Shown here: in pieces, positions 1-9,982 of the stretch
Numbering within the stretch: the first letter of the stretch is position 1
Layout: each line of letters begins with the position of its first letter
Origin: Amoebophrya sp. AT5.2
Lineage: Eukaryota > Sar > Dinophyceae > Syndiniales > Amoebophryaceae
DNA: 11,662 nt
Assembly: GCA_005223375.1 (NCBI GenBank)
Contig: RXOD01006001.1
Span: 1-11,662, forward strand
Reading direction: 5' to 3'
Position numbers and translations under genes: made by a program
The notes under the pieces: generated by a model
Databases searched by the model: none
What the model was told of the DNA's origin: nothing
What the model saw: the letters and a program-made list of their open reading frames with translations, nothing else

Positions 1-1245
1 CCCCTGCCGGTGCCGCCTAGATCGCTGACGTCGCCGACGCCCCCCGCACCGTCCTCGCCGCATGAGGGCTACGAAGAATCCGGCCTACCCTCACTCCCGA
101 GAGCCACTGTGCAATATCAGGACGCGGAGGCTGTTGCCGAGATGATGGGGGCAAGCAGATTGCCCGATAGGCTACGCGCCGGTGGACAAAACGCTGCGAC
201 CTTTGCTGGGACCGCCGACGGCGACGGCAATAGCCCCACCGGACAGCCTGACGGTAGGCGGCTCCTTCGTAAGGGAGCAGCTGCAGGGGCGGTTCGTGAA
301 GACGCCGCCGCGGCTGCGGACGTCGAGATGAAAGACCAACCGAGTTCCTCTGCGTCTGCCAGCGCAACAGCGTCTTCGGCTGCTTACTCGCCAATGCATG
401 TGGTTGAGCACGTCATGCCAGCGGTCCCAGACGAGGACGCAGAGAGCGCCCAGCGCGAGTTTCAGGAAAAGCAGGCGCTCGCGCTGGCCGAGTTTCTGGC
501 CGAGCTGAAGAGCAGTACCCCAGATAACAACGCTTCGTCCTCGTCCGCGGGCTCTTCCGGTCCGCCGCAGGCAGAACCTCCTCGCCAGCAATCGTCCCAA
601 CAAAAGCACAAGAAGGCCGCGCCTGCAGAAGCAAGCACCGTTTCCCTCTTGCTGCAGAGGCTTGGTTCCATTTTCCAGGTCCCCGACTATGCAAGATACA
701 TCGCCGGGGGGGACGAAAGTGCGCTACAAAAAATTCTCGCTTCCGACCAGGTCGGCGTGATAGAGGTCAGTGTCGACGGGACAGAGCCCCACAAATACCA
801 CAACTTCCCTGAGGCAGTGCGGCAGCGCGACGGGGCAGGCGTCTCGGAAGAAGTCATCGAAGCGATGCGGCAAGAGATGATCACGCGCATGAAAAACGAG
901 AAGTACCAGAGCAAGCGAACAAGCCGAAGTGGAAGACGCGGGGAGGACGTCGAGGAAACAAAGCAAACGGAACACGGCGGCGAAGGGATGCGGCAGCGAA
1001 AGCCGTGCAGTAAATGCGAACAGGGAAAAACCACACCAGAGTGGTCGTCTTCGCTCGGTGCGAGCAACAGACACGGACTGCAAGCAGCGCCGGCACAGGA
1101 AGCAATGAAAAGCCGAATAAATATCCCGTCCGAAAACGAAGTTTCGGTCGGAACGAAAGGACAATCGTTGCTGTACCGCCCAGCAGCAAAATCGAAGTTC
1201 CGCTCGGGCGACTCGTCCGCCGCCGAGCGCGTCAAGGGACACTAG
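1..1245 (+). CDS. Low-complexity Ala/Ser/Gln-rich protein, 5'-partial, function unknown
   Basis: The frame is open from the first base of the window to TAG at 1243-1245, so the start lies upstream or this is a 3' exon. No ATG near the left edge is a convincing start. About the first 210 residues are low complexity (Pro, Ala, Ser and Gln runs), as in disordered regions of regulatory proteins. A more ordered block follows at about 640-900 (VSLLLQRLGSIFQVPDYARY, then SVDGTEPHKYHNFPEAVRQ). The C-terminal 100 residues are Lys/Arg/Glu-rich and carry a lone CSKC. I recognise no domain. Third codon positions are G/C-rich, unlike the spacer after the stop, which supports coding. An AATAAA lies 13 nt after the stop. 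A nuclear or scaffold-type role is only a guess from composition. Confidence 0.55.
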   Translation, partial: PLPVPPRSLTSPTPPAPSSPHEGYEESGLPSLPRATVQYQDAEAVAEMMGASRLPDRLRAGGQNAATFAGTADGDGNSPTGQPDGRRLLRKGAAAGAVREDAAAAADVEMKDQPSSSASASATASSAAYSPMHVVEHVMPAVPDEDAESAQREFQEKQALALAEFLAELKSSTPDNNASSSSAGSSGPPQAEPPRQQSSQQKHKKAAPAEASTVSLLLQRLGSIFQVPDYARYIAGGDESALQKILASDQVGVIEVSVDGTEPHKYHNFPEAVRQRDGAGVSEEVIEAMRQEMITRMKNEKYQSKRTSRSGRRGEDVEETKQTEHGGEGMRQRKPCSKCEQGKTTPEWSSSLGASNRHGLQAAPAQEAMKSRINIPSENEVSVGTKGQSLLYRPAAKSKFRSGDSSAAERVKGH

Positions 1246-1257
1246 AAGAAAGCCGGC

Positions 1258-1263
1258 AATAAA
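1258..1263 (+). promoter_or_regulatory. Possible AATAAA polyadenylation signal
   Basis: A perfect AATAAA hexamer lies 13 nt after the first gene's stop codon, and a second is at 1378-1383. The position suits mRNA 3'-end formation. However, the hexamer is common by chance in AT-rich DNA, and many protists do not use it. Confidence 0.2.
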
Positions 1264-2276
1264 GCCGAGATTCCGATTCATTATCGTTTTCTTGTTTTCG
1301 CACTAGTAGTACTATCTTTCGTGAGTGTCTACTCAAGAAGACTGCAGATGCTGTAGCTGTTTATTTTTCTTCCTGAGAATAAAGTTCACATAGCGAGGAT
1401 ATTGTAAGAAAGTAGAGGTACACTGACAGCAGCTTCCAGAAAGTGCTTGTCATGGATTTTCGATAGAAGCTACAGCTACTCCGCATACAATACAGACCTA
1501 AGGAGTCCACGTCGTGGTTCAAATCGTGATTGTTCGTTTCGCTGTGAGCTTTTTGATTTTATGTTCACGTCCTGAAAGAGAAAAACAAAGAATTATATAG
1601 AAAGATCCATACTTAAAAAGCCAAAATGGCTCCGAGTCACTCATGATCTGCTCAGAGCTCTTGAAATTACTGACAAACGCCAAAAAAACTCAACAAGCAC
1701 TGGTCGCACCCTGCCCCTACCCGTATCCCGAGTTAGTACCTTGATGTTGCTAGCTCATCAGATAAGCCGATGAAGTCGAAGCTCCCCTGCAACTCGACAA
1801 CGCCCCTACGTCTTGGAACGAGGCACACACCGAAGCAATCGCCTTCAAGCGTATTGCACATTCGTGATGTGCTGGGGAAGTATCTCAGACGCACGGCCGC
1901 GTCTGAACAAACATGAACATGGGAGACCTCTCCGCACTTCTGATCTTTTGCCTCTTTACGCACGTCCACGTGCAGTGGACCTGCTTCAACACCACAAAAC
2001 AATATACAACTTTTGACCAAAAGAAAACACATCTTGCCACTACCTCCTGGTCGACGTTCTCGTTCCAAAACATCATGATAAATCAACCAATCGAAGCACT
2101 AGCACAGCAGCCGGAGGCCGCGGCCCATTGGGAGCCGACGCATCGCAGCGAATCATGAAGATGTTCTCACTGCCTCCTCGTCGCCGACCAGCTATCTGCT
2201 CGCATTCTTACATATACATATATACGAAAACTATCTCAATGTGAGTGTTGCACCGATCGATGTCTTGCTCTTGCAG
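1264..2276. other. Intergenic spacer, no supported gene
   Basis: This stretch is more AT-rich than the flanking coding DNA, with stops in all frames. The longest open stretch is a 117-codon frame on the minus strand (1733-2086) with no recognisable motif. A short alternating TA/CA tract lies near 2208-2226. At its right end, 2241-2276 starts GTGAGT and ends TTGCAG, so it reads like a 36-nt intron or a splice acceptor directly before ATG 2277. I see no RNA gene or mobile element. Confidence 0.5.
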
Positions 2277-2636
2277 ATGAGTTCTCCCAAGATAGAAGAT
2301 CGAGAATGGGTCCGGGTCCTCTTCACTCAGGATTGGTATTTTCCTCACTGGGGTCCTCGCGGTCACGCCGCTCTACTAGTCAAGTTTCTGATTCCAAATC
2401 CACCTTGATGTGGTGCCGAGGAACATGCTGCTGAATGGCAAGCTGACCCTGACTGGCACAGGCACGACGGGGTACAAGAACGGAATCTGGCCGCTGCTCA
2501 ACACGTCGTCCGTCTGATCGCCCGATGGGAGGTGGGGCGGTCGTGGGACGAGCCTGTGCCTGGCGAAGCAAAAAACTTTCTCGTCCTCTCTTCGTGTTTG
2601 TCTTCTTCGCGTGCTGCTTCCTCGGCACCGACATGA
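2277..2636 (+). other. Alternative open frame upstream of and overlapping the Cys-rich gene
   Basis: An ATG at 2277, directly after a TTGCAG acceptor-like sequence, opens 43 codons (start MSSPKIEDREW) closed by TGA at 2406-2408. The same frame then stays open from 2409 to TGA 2634-2636 and reads like ordinary protein (for example EWQADPDWHRHDG). A GT-AG segment of 42 nt (2379-2420) has both edges on codon boundaries and contains the lone TGA. Removing it would join the two halves. This could be a 5' exon pair of the following gene, a separate short gene, or chance. Third-position G/C bias is weak, and a competing frame (ATG 2425 to TGA 2515-2517, 30 codons) has stronger bias. Confidence 0.2.
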
Positions 2637-3378
2637 TCGAGGCCAGAATTCGGCTGAAAAAGAAGACGAAGTTGTCGAAAAGGTCCCACGTCGTGCTGGG
2701 TCGCGCTCGCAAGGCCGTGTACGACGATTGTCTTTATCTGGACAGCGCCTCCCGCCGCATCGCTGCCACCCAGGAACGGGAGCGGCGCAACAGTCGGGGC
2801 ACAAGAAGGGCCCACTCCAATACGCCCCTCATGTTGCCCCCTGCCGCCGTCGGGCTGGCAGGCTCGCCCACGTATGGCGCCGGAGCAGGAAGAGGAAGAG
2901 GAAGCGGAGGGGCTGCTGGAGTTCCCTTTCCGTCGCCGTCGCCGATGAACGCACTTCTCAATGGGCTGGCGGGGAGCCCGTTTGGCATTGGCAGCGGCGA
3001 GGACTCGGTGGCGCAGCGTCGGCGGCAGCAGGAAGCAGCGTATGACCAGCAGTTGCGGTCCGCGCGGAGGCAGGTAATCATGGACAGCGTGTGCGGGATG
3101 ATCTGTACGGTTCTGTGCCTGATACCGAAGTGCCTGTGGTCCTGCTGCGGGGATCTGTGCGCGTGCTGCACGGGGCTGCAATTCCGGAGAAGGTACGGCT
3201 TCACGCACTGGTGGGGCGACGACGAAGAGTTGCACCGGTTTTATTTGCCTTCGTCGAGGAATGTGTAAAAAGTTGATGCTGGTCGTGTTGCGGTAGATGC
3301 TGCTCAAGAAGCAACTTCTACCCGAACCGTGCCGGTAGGAGCAAGAGCCGGAGCCGGAGCGAGGAGGACTTCCGATAG
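2525..3378 (+). CDS. Cys-rich putative membrane-associated protein, unknown family
   Basis: The unspliced frame runs from ATG 2525 to TAA 3266-3268 (247 aa). Removing a GT-AG intron at 3265-3296 (32 nt) extends it to TAG 3376-3378, giving 273 aa with join(2525..3264,3297..3378). I prefer the spliced model because the new tail (CCSRSNFYPNRAGRSKSRS then SEEDFR) continues the Cys-rich, basic character. In order it has: a basic N-terminus with a hydrophobic stretch (LFVFVFFACCFLG, residues about 22-34) like a signal peptide or anchor; a basic region; a Gly/Arg-rich linker (GAGRGRGSGG); and a hydrophobic Cys-dense segment (about residues 190-217, including CLWSCCGDLCACC) that could sit in or be lipid-anchored to a membrane. 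I recognise no family. The start is uncertain, because the T-rich DNA encoding the first hydrophobic stretch also resembles the polypyrimidine tract of an intron ending at 2641. Confidence 0.5.
3265..3296 (+). other. Putative 32-nt GT-AG intron in the Cys-rich gene
   Basis: The segment starts GTAAAA and ends GCGGTAG. It contains the TAA that otherwise ends the frame, and its length shifts the reading into an open downstream frame. The joined codon is GT|A (Val). The downstream frame encodes a Cys/Arg/Ser-rich tail of the same flavour as the upstream protein. At 32 nt it would be unusually short for an intron. Confidence 0.35.
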
Positions 3379-4472
3379 TTCATGCCGATGAAGTGACCAT
3401 AACGAACGTCTTTAGGAATCTAGAACAAAAGCCTGCGAAACGCAAGTCAGACATAACAATGGATGACAAAGAACTTCAAGAACAGATGATACTTGCGAAA
3501 ATGGGCTTCGCAGAAGGACATCAGCATCGTGGTCATCCATGAACACCGAGCCTGATGATATGAAATTTTTGAGCGTATTGTAGTGGACAATAAAAAATGA
3601 CAAATTTTTGAAGCAGTAGCGCAATGAACATGAAGGGACGAGAAGAAGTACAACTTAATATGACCGCTCGTTTACCGTGGCGAGTTTGTCTGTTCAGCAT
3701 TGTAGAAGCTCCACTTCCAAGCACGACGACGGCGACGCGCGCGCACTAGTGCTCCTCCGGACAAAAGTTCCAGGAAGGGGAACAAAAATTCCCGTCAGCC
3801 GAAGGAAAAAAACGTCATATGTTGTTCTGTGGTATTCTCGAAACCCTGGTGGCAAACTCCTTTCTTAAGCCCAGATTCGGTTGCACAGTGACGTCGACTC
3901 ATGTCGGTGATTAAGCAGCGCGAGCCATCGATCTACTCGTGTCACTCTGTCTCACTTGAAGAGGATTGATGCCCAGCATTCGTGAACTTCGCTTGTTGTG
4001 TGGTCGCTCCGTGTCTGTGAAGCTGAACAATCCGTTAACGCATGCAACTGAAAGTAGGTTGTTTACCTTTTTAAACTTGCAGGAGAAAATCGGACGACCT
4101 CCGTAACAAGTAAAGCTATCCCAACCCAAGCCCTTGCTCCACCAGAAAAAATATAAAATTTGTGTTTCCGTTACTTAGGGTAGGCATCAGGCACACCCGA
4201 ACGGAAAGTACTACAACTAACTACAAGAAGTACGAAAACAAAGCTGAAAGAAAAGCGAAGGAGTCGCTCTGTGTCAAGGTTGCAGCTTCTATTGTATTCC
4301 TCAACAAAACGCGCTCCTGTAGTTTACCGGCGCGTCGTTAGAAATCAAAACGAACCAAGACTGAACGGCGTACATCAACATACAACTTTCACGACTTTCT
4401 TGAGTTTCTATTCCCAATTTATTTTCACAACCTTGTGGTTCTCGTACACCACCTCCCTGTGCCTAATTCCAG
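3379..4472. other. Intergenic spacer ending in an acceptor-like tract
   Basis: I see no supportable gene here: open frames are short, begin at non-ATG codons and lack motifs. A 9-bp inverted repeat (3459-3467 and 3532-3540) is the only notable structure in the left part. The right end (about 4385-4470) becomes pyrimidine-rich and finishes with CTAATTCCAG, described separately. Confidence 0.5.
4385..4472 (+). promoter_or_regulatory. Putative splice or trans-splice acceptor upstream of katG
   Basis: A long pyrimidine-rich tract ends with CTAATTCCAG, which has a branch-point-like CTAAT 4-5 nt before a CAG at 4470-4472. The next 34 nt lead directly to the katG ATG at 4507, and an in-frame TGA (4480-4482) closes the coding frame upstream. 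This fits either the 3' end of an intron in the 5' leader or a spliced-leader addition site as used by dinoflagellates. The sequence alone cannot tell which. Confidence 0.35.
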
Positions 4473-4482
4473 GCGCATCTGA

Positions 4483-7224
<2,742 letters not shown>

Positions 7225-7571
7225 GCACAAAAAGAAACCGAAGCATGCAGCAGGAAGGGAAAGCCTCAACACCCACCCCCGATCGGAACTTTAATATCCA
7301 GTAGAGTAGTACAACTTGAAATCGGACCAGGACAACCCTTAAGTGTCGTTGATACAGGTTGACAGGATTGTAGTCGAGGTAGAAGAACCGTTAAACTTAA
7401 AGCTGCGAGGACATAAAGAACTGATGAGAAGATCGGAGGAAAGAGAAAAACAAGATCGCTTTACCTTTAGGACATACTAATTCCAAAAATTACAACCTCG
7501 TTTTTCCGATGCTATGCAGCCTCTTCGAGCTGGTGGAGGACTCACAGGTGCCGGAAAAATCATGGTATAGC
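7225..7571. other. Spacer downstream of katG
   Basis: There is no supported gene here. A short ATG frame (7509-7640, 43 codons, start MLCSLFELVEDSQ) begins here and runs through the hairpin, ending on the TGA formed by the last bases of its right arm. It has no recognisable similarity and is too short to call. Part of one diverged 23-nt repeat (7530-7552) also lies here. Confidence 0.45.
7530..7552 (+). repeat. Copy 1 of a diverged 23-nt repeat
   Basis: CTGGTGGAGGACTCACAGGT followed by GCC matches 8728-8750 at 20 of 23 positions by eye, in the same orientation and about 1.2 kb away. The sequences around the two copies do not obviously match. Confidence 0.3.
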
Positions 7572-7640
7572 TCACAAAAAACTCTCAGCTGTACCCCGTG
7601 GCCGATGGTGCCTCGGGGTACAGCTGAGAGTTTTTTGTGA
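7572..7640. repeat. Perfect 27-bp inverted repeat (hairpin) with 15-nt loop
   Basis: The left arm 7572-7598 (starts TCACAAAAAACTCTC, ends TACCCCG) is the exact reverse complement of the right arm 7614-7640. The spacer 7599-7613 can form a further GGC/GCC pairing. Outside the arms the bases do not pair (C against C), and I see no target-site duplication. It lies 348 nt after the katG stop. Chance cannot reasonably produce a 27-bp perfect match at this spacing. Its role is unknown: candidates are an RNA hairpin precursor, a 3'-end or terminator structure, or a palindrome made by template switching. Confidence 0.9.
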
Positions 7641-8775
7641 CCTCGGGACTACAAATAAAAGTGGACATTAAAAAAAAGCTGCGACAATGAGGGGCTGCCA
7701 AGTAAGTAAACAAATCAATGAGCGACAAAAGTAAGCGGAGGTTGTAATTGTAAAAATGAAAGAATGGGAATACACATGCTCGATAGAACAAGGTGCTAGG
7801 TGGTAAGCGGCCTGATCTAGAATTAGAAAGCCTATATTGCCTTTAAAACTGGAGCCCGTCATCAAGCTCAACGTCAACAGGTACTCTGTTGGTGGTGTGA
7901 AGCGACCCCCGAGGCGGAACAATTCGACTTATGGCTAATCGTGGCATAGATATAGAAGGGCAGAGAAATTTAATGGTACAGCAGGACCGTGGGATTGATT
8001 CTATCTAAGCTGAGCAACATTTTCTGGTGCAGTGCTGTAAGCAGAAAATTCTGTAGCAGCATGGATGTAGCTTCACTTCTGAAATAACTGGAAAAGAGGG
8101 TGGAATCGCAAGACCAACTCAATCTCAAAAACATCGATCAAGACAACAAAACGAGTCCGTAAGGTGAAAACTGAGCACGACATCCGGGATTTTTTCCCCG
8201 TGGCGACCTTCGTGCACCAGGATGTGTAAACATAGCTCAAGAAAATCGAAACATCAAAAGAAACCACTATCCGTATAGAACTGCAAGGAAGGCTACATCT
8301 TTGTTGACCTCGTTTCACCTTTCATGAAGCTGTTTCAGAAGTCTACTACCACTTTGCTTCTCCAAGCTCAAAATAAAACAAAACCAATCTGCCTCACTGT
8401 AGTAAGCAAGTAGCAGTGTGGTGGATGCGGTGCCTACCACCCACGTCCAATCTCAATCTTTTTCTTGATTTAACTCTAGCAAAACCCTCAAGCAATGGAA
8501 TGCACCCATTTTAATTTGCATGATCGTTCGAAATCGAAATGGCCGTCATCAACCTGAGTGCACAAATAGATTTGATGTGTATGAAAATGAATATTAAAAG
8601 CCTCCTCCAACAAAAATGTTCTCCATTGAGACCGATGGATTCAGTAGACGGTCGTCTGCTGCAGATGCAATCTGGCTGCATCAAATTGAACTGGATGTGG
8701 TTTTAAGCTTCACTCCGGCTGTCGCGACTGGTGGAGGTCTTTCAGGTGCCTTTCGAACTGTCTAGGTAATCGTAA
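7641..8775. other. Intergenic spacer, no supported gene
   Basis: This AT-rich stretch has stops in all frames and no motif-bearing reading frame. A short hairpin with a 2-nt centre lies at 8642-8661 (CAGTAGACG / CGTCTGCTG, one G-T wobble). AATAAA occurs at 8372. The second copy of the 23-nt repeat is at 8728-8750. Confidence 0.5.
8728..8750 (+). repeat. Copy 2 of a diverged 23-nt repeat
   Basis: CTGGTGGAGGTCTTTCAGGT followed by GCC matches 7530-7552 with three mismatches. See copy 1. Confidence 0.3.
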
Positions 8776-9069
8776 TTCGGTCAGTCCGCGTGTGCCTATG
8801 TACTACATCATCGGTGGGCTGCCTCTGCAGCTTTTGCCCCAATCGAGGCCGCGTTCGCGGTTCATGTAAAGGGTTCTCAAGGACTGCTGATCGGACTGCA
8901 GGGACTTCTGTCGTGTAATGCAATTTACATCAGTCGGTGCGACTTCAACTATTTGGCAATCGTGGATTACCCTCACGCATATCTGGACTTCCTCGAAGCG
9001 CACGACTCACTGAAACAGCGCTGGACACGACACCTCCTTGTCTGTGTCGAAAGAAGCGTCACGACCTAA
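8776..9069 (+). other. ATG-less open frame, possible exon or gene remnant
   Basis: A frame opens after TAA (8773-8775) and continues for 97 codons to TAA 9067-9069 without any Met codon. The translation has a balanced composition (for example SRCDFNYLAIVDYPHAYLDF, LEAHDSLKQRW) and lacks the low-complexity look of shadow frames. I recognise no family. It could be an internal exon, a decayed gene or chance; third-position G/C bias is only moderate. The opposite strand also has a 66-codon open frame here, which weakens the case. Confidence 0.15.
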
Positions 9070-9176
9070 CGCGGCAAAAAAGTTTCTTTAAGCTCCCTAA
9101 TCGTCGCGAAACCAGTTCGCAGTTGACCACCACTACCACTAGCATCACTAAGTACGCTCAGACCTCCAAGGCGAAG

Positions 9177-9641
9177 ATGATGATCGGAGTTGCAGCTATC
9201 GCGGCAACCACGATCACCACGCAGCTGCTCCCTGCTGGCGTTGGCGCCGTATCTCTACAACAGGACCACGAGAAGAAGAACTCTCAGGTTCTTTTTGATG
9301 CGAACGGAGAGCAGGACGGCGAACTGCTGCTTTCTCCGCGGGGCTCAGGGAGCGCCTACGGCCCTAGTGCCAGCAGTTTTCTGACTGCGACCCCCGAGAG
9401 CCAGACGGCCTACTCTGAAGTCGGTCCCATGGGCCTGCACGATCATGCGGAGGCGAGCAGCCGTGTTCTCCCCCCTGGGAAACTGTTCAAAGACAGAACA
9501 TGTGCCAACGCAAGGTTCTGGTGGTACCACTTCGGCTTCGGCGGCGGCGGCCGCGGCCGCAAAACGGCGATGGCAGCAGGACAGAACTGGACCCCGAAAA
9601 GAGACCTGGCAGCCTATGGTGGAGAGGAGGACAGCTGCTGA
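9177..9641 (+). CDS. Small putative secreted protein, unknown family
   Basis: The frame extends upstream to 8937, but the first ATG is at 9177, giving 154 aa to TGA 9639-9641. A tandem ATG ATG starts a signal-peptide-like N-terminus (MMIGVAAIAATTITTQLLPA) with a possible AXA-type cleavage after GVGA, about residue 24. The central part is Ser/Gly/Gln-rich and looks disordered. The C-terminal third has an aromatic/Gly segment (ARFWWYHFGFGGGGRGRK) and ends GGEEDSC. I recognise no domain. GTAAGT, a textbook splice donor, follows the stop codon directly, so a 3'-UTR intron or another 3' end is possible. A long hairpin follows 68 nt after the stop. Secretion is inferred only from the N-terminus. 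Confidence 0.5.
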   Translation: MMIGVAAIAATTITTQLLPAGVGAVSLQQDHEKKNSQVLFDANGEQDGELLLSPRGSGSAYGPSASSFLTATPESQTAYSEVGPMGLHDHAEASSRVLPPGKLFKDRTCANARFWWYHFGFGGGGRGRKTAMAAGQNWTPKRDLAAYGGEEDSC

Positions 9642-9708
9642 GTAAGTAGGAAGTTCTTGTTTAGCTGATGATGTAAGTACTATTATACGACGTATTCTGC
9701 AGGTTTCT
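9642..9708 (+). other. 3' region of the small secreted-protein gene with intron-like segment
   Basis: GTAAGTAG begins at the base after the stop codon. A second segment, 9673-9702, runs GTAAGTAC to TTCTGCAG and would be a 30-nt GT-AG unit ending 6 nt before the hairpin arm. Either could be splicing signals in a 3' UTR or chance. Confidence 0.25.
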
Positions 9709-9781
9709 CCGTCATCCACAATTTTCACATCGACGACCTAGGGCAGTCCTAGGTCGTCGATGTGGAAATTGTGGATGACGG
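9709..9781. repeat. Near-perfect 34-bp inverted repeat (hairpin) with 5-nt loop
   Basis: The left arm 9709-9742 (starts CCGTCATCCACAATT, ends CGACCTAGG) pairs with the right arm 9748-9781 at 33 of 34 positions. The exception is a T opposite G, which would still pair as G-U in RNA. The loop is 9743-9747. One wobble and one G-C pair could extend the stem outwards to 9707-9783. I see no target-site duplication and no similarity to the hairpin at 7572-7640. Its position between two same-strand genes allows a role in 3'-end formation, as a double-stranded RNA source, or as a palindromic insertion. Confidence 0.9.
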
Positions 9782-9982
9782 GGCACGGCCTGCGCTCTGG
9801 ATCACCGCTCGGCACAAGTAGTCTGCAGCGGATGAGAGATCATCAGTACCTCATGGCACCTAGACGGACCAGGATGATGCAAAAGGCAATGAGTTAGAGG
9901 ATCGGCCGTCTTGTCGTTGTGCCAGCTGGTGTGCCTGAAGCCGCTACAGCAGCAATGCCCAACCAATGCGCAGCAATCCCTC
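9782..9982. other. Spacer before the PARG gene
   Basis: No separate gene is visible. The PARG frame is open through 9911-9982 but has no ATG there, so this may be 5' leader, part of an upstream exon or spacer. Confidence 0.4.

Noticed and set aside
1006..1095. GATA-type zinc finger in the first protein (CSKC ... TPEW)
   Set aside because: The first half resembles a GATA knuckle, but the second Cys pair (LCNAC-like) is absent in this and the other two frames, so no zinc site can form.
1516..1525. tRNA B-box-like GGTTCAAATC
   Set aside because: The flanks do not form a T-stem and no matching acceptor, D or anticodon arms can be drawn around it.
1733..2086. 117-codon minus-strand frame
   Set aside because: It has no recognisable motif and shows no codon bias like the supported genes. 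It lies in AT-rich spacer with an overlapping open frame on the other strand.
3459..3540. 9-bp inverted repeat ATGGATGAC / GTCATCCAT
   Set aside because: With a 64-nt spacer and no extension of the pairing, a 9-bp match is expected by chance in a window this long.
3677..3868. 63-codon + strand frame
   Set aside because: It starts at GTG, contains no motif and lies in spacer sequence; eukaryotic starts are normally ATG.
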